The notes under the pieces: model-generated | Seen by the model: the letters and a program-made list of their open reading frames with translations, nothing else | Told to the model about the DNA's origin: nothing | The model's database searches: none | Translations under genes and position numbers: made by a program | Source: Fibrobacter sp. UWT2 | Lineage (GTDB): Bacteria > Fibrobacterota > Fibrobacteria > Fibrobacterales > Fibrobacteraceae | NCBI RefSeq assembly: GCF_900142545.1 | Contig: NZ_FRBF01000014.1 | Span: 22,939 to 86,938 of the forward strand | Direction of reading: 5' to 3' | Length of the DNA stretch: 64,000 nucleotides | In this document: positions 1-7,044 of the stretch, piece after piece | Numbering within the stretch: position 1 is the stretch's first letter | How the letters are laid out: every line of letters begins with the position of its first letter

Positions 1-258
1 GAGGCCGTCATAGTTTTCGCCTTCGTAGAGCAGGTTATCCTGCAGTTTTTCAAAGGCATCGTCTTCTTCGCCCATCAGCACGTCCAAAACAGAATGGTCC
101 GTCTTGAATACCGTAGGCATACCTTCGCATTCCGAGATGCTAAAGAAAAAGCTTTCGCCCGATTTCGGCTTCAGTTCGACTTCGCCCACGAATATGGGAA
201 TGTCCGGGCCACCGCTAATCTGTTCAATGCGGGCGTTCATGATTTTCACCTTTTCCAT
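1..258 (-). CDS. Hypothetical protein, N-terminal part, cut by left edge
   Basis: The frame is open for 86 codons from an ATG at 258 to the window edge, so the C-terminus is missing. An AAGGAG ribosome-binding site sits about 7 bases before the ATG and fixes the start; a second in-frame ATG at 240 is less well placed. The visible part starts MEKVKIMNARIEQ, is acidic, and has no signal peptide or membrane segment, so it should be cytoplasmic. I do not recognise a family. Codon use is typical of the GC-rich genes in this window, which supports a real gene. Confidence 0.6.
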   Translation of the reverse strand, partial: MEKVKIMNARIEQISGGPDIPIFVGEVELKPKSGESFFFSISECEGMPTVFKTDHSVLDVLMGEEDDAFEKLQDNLLYEGENYDGL

Positions 259-364
259 AGCGTCTCTCCTTAAAAGGTTGTGCTCGTTCCGAGCGGTTCT
301 ATGGGTATATCGCTTTTAAAAAACGAAATGTCAATTTCGGGCGCCACCGACGAAAAAATCGGGG

Positions 365-562
365 CTACGGCAGACGAACTAGCCCTGTTCGAAATGGAGG
401 AGGAAGGGGGTTGACAGGTGGCGTTTGAGGATCAATAATCCCGATTTTAATGTTACGGAAATCAGTAACATTAGTCTCAAGGCCGCTGAACAGGCTCAAT
501 TGGGCTGGTCCGTGCGCCGCGAGCGTGGCAAACGCAATTACGATAATGTTCATAATGTGCAT
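365..562 (-). CDS. Possible 65-residue protein with hydrophobic N-terminus
   Basis: A short frame opens after a strong AGGAGG site 7 bases before the ATG. The first 16 or so residues (MHIMNIIVIAFATLAA) are hydrophobic and could be a signal or membrane segment; the C-terminal part is Pro-rich. There is no recognisable domain. The opposite strand also reads as protein-like fragments (see findings), so either this small gene or a decayed gene on the plus strand is real. The ribosome-binding site is the main support. Confidence 0.3.
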   Translation of the reverse strand: MHIMNIIVIAFATLAAHGPAQLSLFSGLETNVTDFRNIKIGIIDPQTPPVNPLPPPFRTGLVRLP

Positions 563-606
563 ATGTATGCCTCCTGTTTTGATTGTTGATAATTTGTGAT
601 TTGTCC

Positions 607-771
607 TTAAATCCCTCTATGGAAATGATTGCTATTTACAATAATCCCATACTTGCGCGTCTTTTCGGCCCAGACGCACATGATCCCGCGGATCAGAGCC
701 TTCAACTCGGGCAGCTCCCTACGGGACTGATCAAGAACGAACTGCTTTTCCATGATTTCTTCGATTGTCAT
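607..771 (-). CDS. Hypothetical 54-residue protein
   Basis: The start at 771 has an AAGGAG site 7 bases upstream; the frame stays open further upstream to 897, but that extension has no ribosome-binding site and looks non-coding. The product (starts MTIEEIMEKQFVLDQ) is probably helical at its N-terminus and ends in a basic, His-containing tail. No family is recognised. It reads away from the FISUMP gene at 965. Confidence 0.4.
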   Translation of the reverse strand: MTIEEIMEKQFVLDQSRRELPELKALIRGIMCVWAEKTRKYGIIVNSNHFHRGI

Positions 772-883
772 TTTAGTCTCCTTGTTTGGTGGTTTGTTTC
801 GTACCCTCCCTGTATAGACCTGCTTGCGACCGTCCGCACCTGTGGCGTCCTCCCCCGACAGGCTCGGTGGTGCGCGACTTCTC

Positions 884-930
884 TTGACAAGGACCACGCG
901 AGGATGTATATTTAGTGAACAAGTGTGCAG
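884..930 (+). promoter_or_regulatory. Sigma-70 promoter plus conserved start-site block for the FISUMP gene
   Basis: TTGACA at 884-889 and TATATT at 907-912 are separated by exactly 17 bases. The bases just downstream (TAGTGAACAAGTGTG) match those downstream of the promoter at 45547, apart from one inserted base and one substitution. The promoter sits about 50 bases before the ATG at 965. Confidence 0.65.
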
Positions 931-964
931 ACTCTATATTACGTGTTTTTTTAAGGAAGCTTTT

Positions 965-1621
965 ATGAAAAGACAGACTTTGATTCTAATGCTTATGATG
1001 GTATTCTGTGCGGGAGGAACTTTCGCAGCTCCGAAGAAGGGAACCATGACAGACCCCCGAGATGGCAAGACGTACAAAACGGTGAAAATCGGCAAACAGA
1101 CCTGGATGGCAGAGAACCTGAACTACTGGGTACGGGACAGCCACTGCTATGGCGACAGGAAAATTGATTTTCCTGTCGACGCTTATGCAGTAAAGGATTC
1201 TAACTGCGCCAAGTATGGTCGCTTATACACCTGGAATGCGGCCCTGAAGGCGTGCCCTACAGGCTGGCACCTGCCTAGTAAAAAGGAATTCGAGGTGTTA
1301 GCAAAGGCTGTAGGCGGCACACTAGGTAAGGACGGAGATCGCTGGAATGATGCGGGCAAAAAGTTGAAATCTGCCAGCAGTTGGATTAACAATGATGGTA
1401 AAGATCGCAGCGGTGATGACGCCTTCGGGTTCTCGGCGCTTCCTGCCGGTATCATGCAAGTCAACGAGGATTACGGCTTCAATGGCGCGTTCTTCTGGAG
1501 TTCTACAGAAAACCTTAACGGATTCGCGTACTTTATGCGCTTCTACTACGACTACGACGAGGCGTACCTATACGACAACGATAAGAACTATGGTTTCTCT
1601 GTTCGTTGCATCAAGGACTAG
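965..1621 (+). CDS. Secreted FISUMP-domain protein (Fibrobacter succinogenes major paralogous domain)
   Basis: The 218-residue product starts with a clear signal peptide (MKRQTLILMLMMVFCAGGTFA, cut near A-APKK), so it is exported. The rest matches the FISUMP domain (TIGR02145): DGKTYKTVKIGKQTWMAENL near residue 35, YGRLYTWNAA and CPTGWHLPSKKEFE near 85-105, FGFSALPAG, FFWSSTEN and a final YGFSVRCIKD. The family is greatly expanded in Fibrobacter; its function is unknown, probably surface-associated. The ATG at 965 was chosen because the signal peptide starts there; the frame is open further upstream. It has its own promoter at 884. Confidence 0.88.
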   Translation: MKRQTLILMLMMVFCAGGTFAAPKKGTMTDPRDGKTYKTVKIGKQTWMAENLNYWVRDSHCYGDRKIDFPVDAYAVKDSNCAKYGRLYTWNAALKACPTGWHLPSKKEFEVLAKAVGGTLGKDGDRWNDAGKKLKSASSWINNDGKDRSGDDAFGFSALPAGIMQVNEDYGFNGAFFWSSTENLNGFAYFMRFYYDYDEAYLYDNDKNYGFSVRCIKD

Positions 1622-1653
1622 GTTGCCAACAGCACTGCAAGATCATCCCATAA

Positions 1654-1824
1654 AAAAACGAAGAATTGGAAGTCGGAAATTCCGACATCAAGTCGGCTTT
1701 AAAGTCACAAATTGTGACTTTAAACGATGAACACAAGAACGGGACCGCCGGGATGAGCGAAGAAGAAATCGAGGCCGAAATCAAGGCCGCGAGAGCCGAA
1801 AGGAAAAGTAAAAAGCCTCATTGA
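1654..1824 (+). pseudogene. Remnant of an antitoxin-like gene
   Basis: After an in-frame TAA at 1651 the frame stays open to TGA at 1822 with only a TTG (1666) or an internal ATG (1753) as possible starts. The C-terminal part reads MSEEEIEAEIKAARAERK, a charged helical tail common in type II antitoxins of the RelB/DinJ kind. No toxin gene follows. I infer a truncated antitoxin; assignment to a family rests on the tail alone. Confidence 0.3.
1672..1724. repeat. Two near-perfect palindromes
   Basis: The first (1672-1686) has 7-base arms GTCGGAA/TTCCGAC around a single A. The second (1698-1724) has 13-base arms, TTTAAAGTCACAA and its exact complement, around a single A. They lie inside the antitoxin-like remnant. 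They could be operator sites or RNA hairpins. Confidence 0.5.
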
Positions 1825-1834
1825 GGTCGCAAAC

Positions 1835-1865
1835 TCTCTAAGGTCGGAAAAAACGACCTTAGAGA
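1835..1865. terminator. Hairpin between convergent genes
   Basis: A 12-base-pair perfect stem (TCTCTAAGGTCG with its complement) closes a 7-base loop. It lies between the FISUMP side and the 3' end of the Fic gene and probably ends transcription from the right; on the minus strand a second small hairpin followed by TTTTT lies at about 1811-1826. Confidence 0.6.
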
Positions 1866-1872
1866 ACGCTTT

Positions 1873-2460
1873 TCACTTATGCACAAACTCCAGTAGAGCC
1901 GTATAGTTTCCGCCATCGGCAGCATGCAAAGCATCTACGTAGCGCTTTCGTAAATCCGTTATGTCAACAAGGTTTCCGTCTCCCCAATAAAGGCGATCCT
2001 CGCCCATCTGTTGCATAAGCAGGTCTGCCATCAGTCTAGAGACACGACCGTTCCCATTAGGGAATGGATGTATCAACACCAACCGATGATGTAATCGAAC
2101 AGCGATTTCCGTATGCGGAAAAGTCTCATTCGCCACCCAAAATTTCACATCGTCAAACAGGGCCTTCAACTTAACGGGAATTTGGTACGGAGCAACCCCG
2201 ATATTGCGTTCAGTAGTTCTGTATTCACCAGCCCACTTCCACACCTGACCAAACATTTTCTTATGCAACTTCATCAAAAACGTATCGTTCAATATATCCT
2301 TGAGTTTGGCTGAAACAAGCCAAGTTTCCGCTTCGGATATGTTTCGCGTTTCAAGTTCGTTGAGTTCACTCCGCAACGTCACCCAGCGAGGCTTAAGTCC
2401 TTCTCGTTCTTCTGGAGTAAGTGGCGTAGAGTTGTCATCAGATGTGAAAATATCTGCCAT
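1873..2460 (-). CDS. Fic-family protein, mobile mystery protein B
   Basis: The 195-residue product carries a complete Fic core, HPFPNGNGRVSR at about residue 131, which holds the catalytic His and the phosphate-binding loop of AMP- or nucleotide-transferases. The whole sequence has the layout of mobile mystery protein B (TIGR02613). It starts one base inside the stop of the HTH gene upstream (TAATG overlap), so the two are co-translated. Fic toxins usually modify a Hydroxyl-bearing residue of a target protein; the target here is unknown. I see no clear inhibitory S/TxxxE(G/N) motif. Likely toxin or effector half of the pair. Confidence 0.85.
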   Translation of the reverse strand: MADIFTSDDNSTPLTPEEREGLKPRWVTLRSELNELETRNISEAETWLVSAKLKDILNDTFLMKLHKKMFGQVWKWAGEYRTTERNIGVAPYQIPVKLKALFDDVKFWVANETFPHTEIAVRLHHRLVLIHPFPNGNGRVSRLMADLLMQQMGEDRLYWGDGNLVDITDLRKRYVDALHAADGGNYTALLEFVHK

Positions 2461-2903
2461 TATTCATCCCATATTCGTTTTATGTTCTTTGTTATCATCT
2501 CGTTTGCAAGGTCATCTAATATATGCGGGTCCTTTGCCAACTGATCTTCAAGAGCCATATTTGCATTCACCTTGGTCAGGATTTGCGCGGCTTTTTTGCG
2601 AGCCTGTCTATCGATGGTTGCCTGTAGGGAATCCTTGGGTACAAAACCGTAAACGAAATCGCAGTCCATGCTTTGAGCGATTTTTTCCATTGTTGATATT
2701 TTGAGGTTCAATTCATTAGACTCCATCTTCGTTATGCGCGGTGACGAAACACCAAGGCGACTGGCCAGCTGTGATGCGGTCATTCCAAGAGCCTGCCGAA
2801 CAGAAGAAACCCAGCTCAGCTTTCCGGTGACAGAGTTTCTCAGATGCTGCAAATCACCCATTTTTTGAGTTAAAGCCCTAAGCAACATTATACGTTGATC
2901 CAT
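2460..2903 (-). CDS. HTH regulator, mobile mystery protein A
   Basis: The 147-residue product contains an XRE-type helix-turn-helix at about residues 35-70 (GMTASQLASRLGVSSPRITKMESNE in two parts) and matches mobile mystery protein A (TIGR02612), which is nearly always paired with the Fic protein encoded directly downstream. It probably binds the repeats in its own promoter (2908-2992) and acts as antitoxin or repressor. The start at 2903 is the ATG closest to the promoter. The A/T-rich upstream region differs from neighbouring genes, consistent with a mobile cassette. Confidence 0.85.
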   Translation of the reverse strand: MDQRIMLLRALTQKMGDLQHLRNSVTGKLSWVSSVRQALGMTASQLASRLGVSSPRITKMESNELNLKISTMEKIAQSMDCDFVYGFVPKDSLQATIDRQARKKAAQILTKVNANMALEDQLAKDPHILDDLANEMITKNIKRIWDE

Positions 2904-2907
2904 ATTA

Positions 2908-2992
2908 TTAACCTTTCTATTAAATTTTCACAAATAAATATAACACAAAGGTTAATAAAAAGCAATAAATTTTAACTTTTCTATTAAAATTT
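2908..2992 (-). promoter_or_regulatory. Promoter and operator of the mobile mystery protein pair
   Basis: Read on the minus strand, TTGCTT (2960-2965) and TATATT (2937-2942) are 17 bases apart. Near-identical repeats TTAACCTTTCTATTAAA (2908-2924) and TTAACTTTTCTATTAAA (2972-2988) flank it, and AAAGGTTAA (2948-2956) is the inverted copy of TTAACCTTT between -10 and -35. The layout fits autoregulation by the HTH protein. Confidence 0.55.
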
Positions 2993-3042
2993 TAGTCCAA
3001 GACGGCCATGTTTTCTAGAATAATCTACCATATAGTGCTCCT

Positions 3043-3076
3043 TAAAAAAGAAAAAACATCCAAATTCATTTGGATG
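3043..3076 (-). terminator. Terminator of the gpx-ohrR transcript
   Basis: A 9-base-pair stem, CATCCAAAT with ATTTGGATG (3057-3076), is followed on the minus strand by a T-rich run (3043-3056). It lies downstream of ohrR. Confidence 0.75.
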
Positions 3077-3165
3077 TCTGCGCACTACTTTACGGGCTTA
3101 AGTGGAATATAGAATTAGCCCCTAATTTGGCAAGGGCAAGCTTGTAAAAGATTTGTAAAAGCCAC

Positions 3166-3597
3166 CTACCCCTCAACCCCTTCCAAGACCTTGTACAGTA
3201 GGGTGTACAAGGTCTTGGCTTCGGTGTCAGAGAGGTTCACGCAGCGGGACATGGACTTGGGGACGCTTGCAGCCTTGCGCTTGAGCGATTCACCTTGGTC
3301 GGTGAGGCTTACGGAAAGGCAGCGTTCGTCGGTTTGTTCGCGGGTGCGCTGGATGTAGCCCTTGGCTTCGAGCTTTTTCAGGAGCGGGGTGAGCGTGCCG
3401 GAATCGAGAAACAGCTTTTTGCCGAGTTCAGAGACGTTGCACTTTTTTTCTTCCCACAGCACGAGCATCACAATGTACTGCGTGTACGTGAGGTCGAGCG
3501 GTTCCAGGTACGGGGCGTAGCGGCGCGTGATTTCTTTGGACGCGGCATACAGCGGAAAGCACAGCTGGTTTTCGAGTTTTAGCTGGGGACAGTTCAT
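3166..3597 (-). CDS. ohrR: OhrR-type MarR-family organic peroxide sensor
   Basis: The 143-residue protein is a MarR-type winged helix. Its N-terminus (LENQLCFPLYAASKEITRRY) has the OhrR signature, with the single reactive Cys at position 13 that organic hydroperoxides oxidise to release DNA. YTQYIVMLVLWEE and the wing region TREQTDERCLSVSLT also fit OhrR. The start at 3597 has an AGGAG site; the frame is open upstream only because it runs into gpx. It lies 8 bases after the peroxidase gene and is transcribed with it. An OhrR-like operator precedes the operon, so it probably represses its own operon. Confidence 0.88.
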   Translation of the reverse strand: MNCPQLKLENQLCFPLYAASKEITRRYAPYLEPLDLTYTQYIVMLVLWEEKKCNVSELGKKLFLDSGTLTPLLKKLEAKGYIQRTREQTDERCLSVSLTDQGESLKRKAASVPKSMSRCVNLSDTEAKTLYTLLYKVLEGVEG

Positions 3598-3605
3598 GGG
3601 GGCTC

Positions 3606-4151
3606 CTAGAGCAGTTTCTCTACACAGGCGCGCACGGCGTCCATGTCGGCGGTGGGTTCGAAGCGCGCGACAACGTTGCCTTCGCGGTCGACCACGAACT
3701 TGGTGAAATTCCACTTGATGTCGGGATTTTTCTTGTAATCCTTGTCGATACTCTTGAGCAAGAGCGCCATGGCGGCGGCCTTTACGCCAAAACCGAAACC
3801 CTCAAAACCCTTCTGCGATTTCAGGTAGGTGTAGAGCGGCAGCTCGTCAGGGCCGTTCACATCGGACTTTTTCATTTGCGGGAATTCGGTGCCGTAATGG
3901 AGCGTGCAGAATTCGTGGATCTCGTCGTCGGTGCCGGGGGTCTGGCCCTTGAACTGGTTGCAGGGAATGTCGATGACTTCAAAGCCCTTGTCGTGAAAGT
4001 CGGAGTACATCTGTTCAATGGGCTTGTAGTGCGGGGTAAAGCCGCAACCGGTCGCCGTGTTCACGATGAGCATTACCTTGCCCTTGAAATTTGCGAGCGG
4101 GACCTGGTTGCCCTTGCCATCGGTGAGGGTGAAATCGTAGATGGTTGCCAT
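3606..4151 (-). CDS. Glutathione peroxidase-family thiol peroxidase
   Basis: The 181-residue product has the family motifs: VNTATGCGFTPHY with the peroxidatic Cys at residue 36, PCNQFKGQ with the catalytic Gln, and WNFTKFVVDREG with Trp and Asn. It reduces hydrogen and organic peroxides, in bacteria usually with thioredoxin rather than glutathione. No signal peptide is seen, so it is cytoplasmic. The start at 4151 follows a GGAGG site. It is first in an operon with ohrR, which implies induction by organic peroxides. The GGC-GFTP spacing and length are normal for the family. Confidence 0.93.
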   Translation of the reverse strand: MATIYDFTLTDGKGNQVPLANFKGKVMLIVNTATGCGFTPHYKPIEQMYSDFHDKGFEVIDIPCNQFKGQTPGTDDEIHEFCTLHYGTEFPQMKKSDVNGPDELPLYTYLKSQKGFEGFGFGVKAAAMALLLKSIDKDYKKNPDIKWNFTKFVVDREGNVVARFEPTADMDAVRACVEKLL

Positions 4152-4200
4152 GATGAGCCTCCGTTTTTGGGGGTGTTTTTGACGGTATTTCACCGCGTTT

Positions 4201-4245
4201 GATTGTATACAATTTAATTTTATAAAATTTATCGTCAAAAGTCAA
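4201..4245 (-). promoter_or_regulatory. gpx-ohrR promoter with OhrR-like operator
   Basis: On the minus strand TTGACT (4240-4245) and TAAAAT (4217-4222) are 17 bases apart. The -10 overlaps TAAAATTAAATTGTATACAA (4203-4222), close to the known OhrR box TACAATTAAATTGTA, and includes the palindrome TTGTATACAA. Confidence 0.6.
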
Positions 4246-4307
4246 TAGGGTTAAGCAAAAAATAAGTTTAGGTCCACATTTTTTGCGAATTTTCTACATT
4301 TTCACCC

Positions 4308-4721
4308 ATGAAACGTATCGAAGTCGTTGCAGGCATTATTTGCGACGGGGCGCCACATTCAGCGGGAACCCGATTCTTTGCCACGCAGCGCGGCTACGGC
4401 GAACAAAAAGACGGCTGGGAATTCCCGGGCGGCAAAATGGAGCCTGGCGAAACCCCGCAACAGGCACTTGCCCGCGAACTCAAGGAAGAGCTCGCCATCG
4501 ACGTAAGCGTAGGCGACTTTATTTGCACGGTGGAATACGACTACCCCGCTTTTCACTTGACGATGCACTGCTTTTATTGCACCATCGCAGGCAACAAGGC
4601 GCCGGAACTCCTGGAGCACGAGGCGGCCCGCTGGCTCACCCGTGCAGAGCTGCATTCGGTGAACTGGCTCCCTGCCGATATCGAAGTCGTCAAGGCAATC
4701 GAAAGAACTGCCCAAAAGTAG
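4308..4721 (+). CDS. Nudix hydrolase, MutT-like
   Basis: The 137-residue protein carries a Nudix box (G-x5-E-x7-REL-x-EE) at about residues 41-63: GGKMEPGE, then ARELKEELAI. The usual Gly near the end of the box is Ala. The start KRIEVVAGIIC and the overall length match MutT-type (d)NTP pyrophosphatases that clean 8-oxo-dGTP; other nucleotide substrates remain possible. Cytoplasmic. No clear ribosome-binding site precedes the ATG. It is divergent from the peroxide operon, which fits a loose oxidative-damage theme. Confidence 0.85.
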   Translation: MKRIEVVAGIICDGAPHSAGTRFFATQRGYGEQKDGWEFPGGKMEPGETPQQALARELKEELAIDVSVGDFICTVEYDYPAFHLTMHCFYCTIAGNKAPELLEHEAARWLTRAELHSVNWLPADIEVVKAIERTAQK

Positions 4722-4863
4722 CGAATCTCACAAAAGCGCGCTTTTAAACGGCTTTTACACAAAAAGAAATTTACCAACGTTGTTTTTTCACTCAACGAAA
4801 GTTATTATGCAAATATTGCCCATATTATAGGCCAATTATATATTAGAGCTAAAAGGAGTGATT

Positions 4864-6918
4864 ATGAAGTCAATGAGGTTGCCCGCAATTGCAATTTCTG
4901 CAGTTTTGGGTTTTGTGGCTTGTTCCGACGACAAGGGAACGGATCCCAACGGTTCCGTTCCGCAGACTGATCCCTATGGCTATAATGTTCCCGGCAGCGA
5001 GATTCCGGGTGGCAATATCCCCGGTTACGAGAATCCCGGTAGCGAAATTCCTAGCGGCGATGTCCCCGGCACCGAGATTCCGGGAAATGAAAATCCTTAC
5101 GGCGAGATTCCCGGCGGTGAAGTTCCGGGTGGTGAAAACCCCGGTGCAGAAATCCCGGGCGGAGATGTTCCGGGCAGCAACTTGCCTGGCGACGTTTCCA
5201 GTTCGAGCGCCCTGATTCCGGGCGACGATACCCCTATCCTTAGCTCCAGCAGCGTGGGCGGCACCGTGCCGGGTACTAATCCGGGCGGCGAATCCGGTGA
5301 CGACGAAAACGACAACGAAGATTCCAGAACACTGGACGGCACGCAGATTCTCCTGAAGCTTTCTGGCACCTCGGCCACCGTCGAAAACAATAACGGCTGC
5401 GTCGAAGTTGCAGACAAAGCTGCAACAATTACCTGCCCGGGCGCCTACTACGTAACGGGCGAATCTTCTGACTTCCAGGTGGTCGTAAACACTCCGGCCG
5501 CTGAAAAAGAAGGCAACACCGGCATTTACCTCTACAATGCCACCTTGAAAAGCTCTAACGCCCCGATTCTCGTGAAGAACGCCGACAAGACGGTGATTCA
5601 CTTGGTCAAGGGCACCACCAACGTGGTCGAAGATGGCAACGGCAATCATTTGTTCACCAAGATCAACGGCGCTCAGGACACCGCAAAGGCCGCGATTTAC
5701 TCCCGCGACGACTTGAACATCAAGGGCGCAGGCACCTTGACCGTCAAGGGCAAATTCAGGAACGGTATCCAATGCAGCAACGATCTTAAAATCAAGAACG
5801 GCAACATCACTGTCGAAGCCGAAGAAAATGCCGTCAAGGGCAAGGGCAGCCTCCAGATTTCGGGCGGCACGCTGAACCTTACCGCCAAAAAAGGCGACGG
5901 CCTCGAAAGTGACGAATGCGAAGAAGTCAATGGCGAATGCAAGAACATCGTCGAAGGCAAGGGCATCATCGATATCAGGGGCGGCAATATCACCATCAAG
6001 GCCGGCGACGACGGTATCGACGCAGCCAACTACGTGATGATCAGCGATTCCACCGAAGCATCCAACGTCAAGGTGACTGCTACGGGCAAGGGACTTGTTG
6101 CCGAAAAGTATATCTATGTCAATGGCGGCACGCTCGACGTAAAATCCGAAGGCGATGACGCCCTGCACACCCACTGGCAAATCTATATGAACGGCGGCGA
6201 TGTCACGATCAACGCAAAGGACGATGGCATCCATGCGGATTCTGCCCTGTACATGAAGGGTTCCACCATCAACGTAGTCACTGCTAATGAAGGTATTGAA
6301 TCTTACAAGATTTTTGCTGAAGGTGGCATCACCTCGACATTCGCAACAAACGACGGTTGGAACGGTGCCGGTGGCCCGAAGGAAAACTCCGGTCAGTATG
6401 CAGCGTTTAGCGAAAGCGGTGGCCATATCGTCGTGAGCGGTGGCTACCACTACATCAGCGCAAAGGGCAACATGGTCGACGTATTCGATGCGAACGGCTC
6501 CGGAAAGATGACCGGCGGCGTGCTGATTCTCGAAATCACCGGCGAAAGCTACGAGAACATGGGCGGCTTCGGCGGCGGCTGGGGCGGTGGATTCCCCGGC
6601 GGTGGCGGCGGCATGGGCGGCGGTAGCGGCGGATGCTCCTCCAACATGGCAGGCGGCTTGATCGATACGGATGCCGGCTTCGAAATTACCGGAGGCGTAC
6701 TCCTTGCATTCGGCAACTACTCCACGGACCTCCCCAAGTGCGCCACTGTTACCTACAACAACACCAGTTACTACGGCTCCGACAAGGCGGCATTCAAGCC
6801 CACCTACCAGGGTAACGCGATTATCTACGGCGGCGAAGTAACATCGGTTGCGCAGGTACAGACGAACGGCTGGACAGAAGTCAAGTTCCCCAACGGCGTA
6901 AGCTACATGCACAAGTAA
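4864..6918 (+). CDS. Carbohydrate-binding lipoprotein with PG-rich linker (Cthe_2159-like)
   Basis: The 684-residue product starts with a lipoprotein signal ending FVAC-SDD. Residues about 30-115 are a tandem repeat of PG-x-x-I/V-PG-type pentads (EIPGGDVPG and variants), a surface linker, followed by a Ser-rich stretch. From about 150 onward, repeated short strands such as ISGGTLNLTAKKGDGLES and VNGGTLDVKSEGDDALH form a right-handed beta-helix of the Cthe_2159 carbohydrate-binding family (DUF4353), which binds calcium and acidic or cellulosic polysaccharide. A Gly-rich patch (GGFGGGWGGGFPGGGGG) sits near residue 570. ATG 4864 follows AAGGAG. Likely outer-surface anchored. Confidence 0.8.
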   Translation: MKSMRLPAIAISAVLGFVACSDDKGTDPNGSVPQTDPYGYNVPGSEIPGGNIPGYENPGSEIPSGDVPGTEIPGNENPYGEIPGGEVPGGENPGAEIPGGDVPGSNLPGDVSSSSALIPGDDTPILSSSSVGGTVPGTNPGGESGDDENDNEDSRTLDGTQILLKLSGTSATVENNNGCVEVADKAATITCPGAYYVTGESSDFQVVVNTPAAEKEGNTGIYLYNATLKSSNAPILVKNADKTVIHLVKGTTNVVEDGNGNHLFTKINGAQDTAKAAIYSRDDLNIKGAGTLTVKGKFRNGIQCSNDLKIKNGNITVEAEENAVKGKGSLQISGGTLNLTAKKGDGLESDECEEVNGECKNIVEGKGIIDIRGGNITIKAGDDGIDAANYVMISDSTEASNVKVTATGKGLVAEKYIYVNGGTLDVKSEGDDALHTHWQIYMNGGDVTINAKDDGIHADSALYMKGSTINVVTANEGIESYKIFAEGGITSTFATNDGWNGAGGPKENSGQYAAFSESGGHIVVSGGYHYISAKGNMVDVFDANGSGKMTGGVLILEITGESYENMGGFGGGWGGGFPGGGGGMGGGSGGCSSNMAGGLIDTDAGFEITGGVLLAFGNYSTDLPKCATVTYNNTSYYGSDKAAFKPTYQGNAIIYGGEVTSVAQVQTNGWTEVKFPNGVSYMHK

Positions 6919-6966
6919 AAAATCTGACGAACCGCATTTAGAACAAAAGTTTATGGGAAAACACAA

Positions 6967-6999
6967 GTGCCCGCCGGTAAAACCGGCGAGCACTTTTTT
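6967..6999. terminator. Strong terminator between convergent genes
   Basis: GTGCCCGCCGG pairs with CCGGCGAGCAC around a short A-rich loop, followed by TTTTTT on the plus strand. It ends the carbohydrate-binding gene and could also serve the convergent esterase gene. Confidence 0.85.
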
Positions 7000-7044
7000 A
7001 GGAGGTATATAGGAAATTCTTTTGCGGATTCTTGTTGCGGTTCC

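Noticed and set aside
4870..6993. 707-codon frame opposite the carbohydrate-binding lipoprotein gene
   Set aside because: The composition is that of an antisense shadow (Ala/Val/Asp-rich, no start site), and the plus-strand product has a signal peptide and family repeats.
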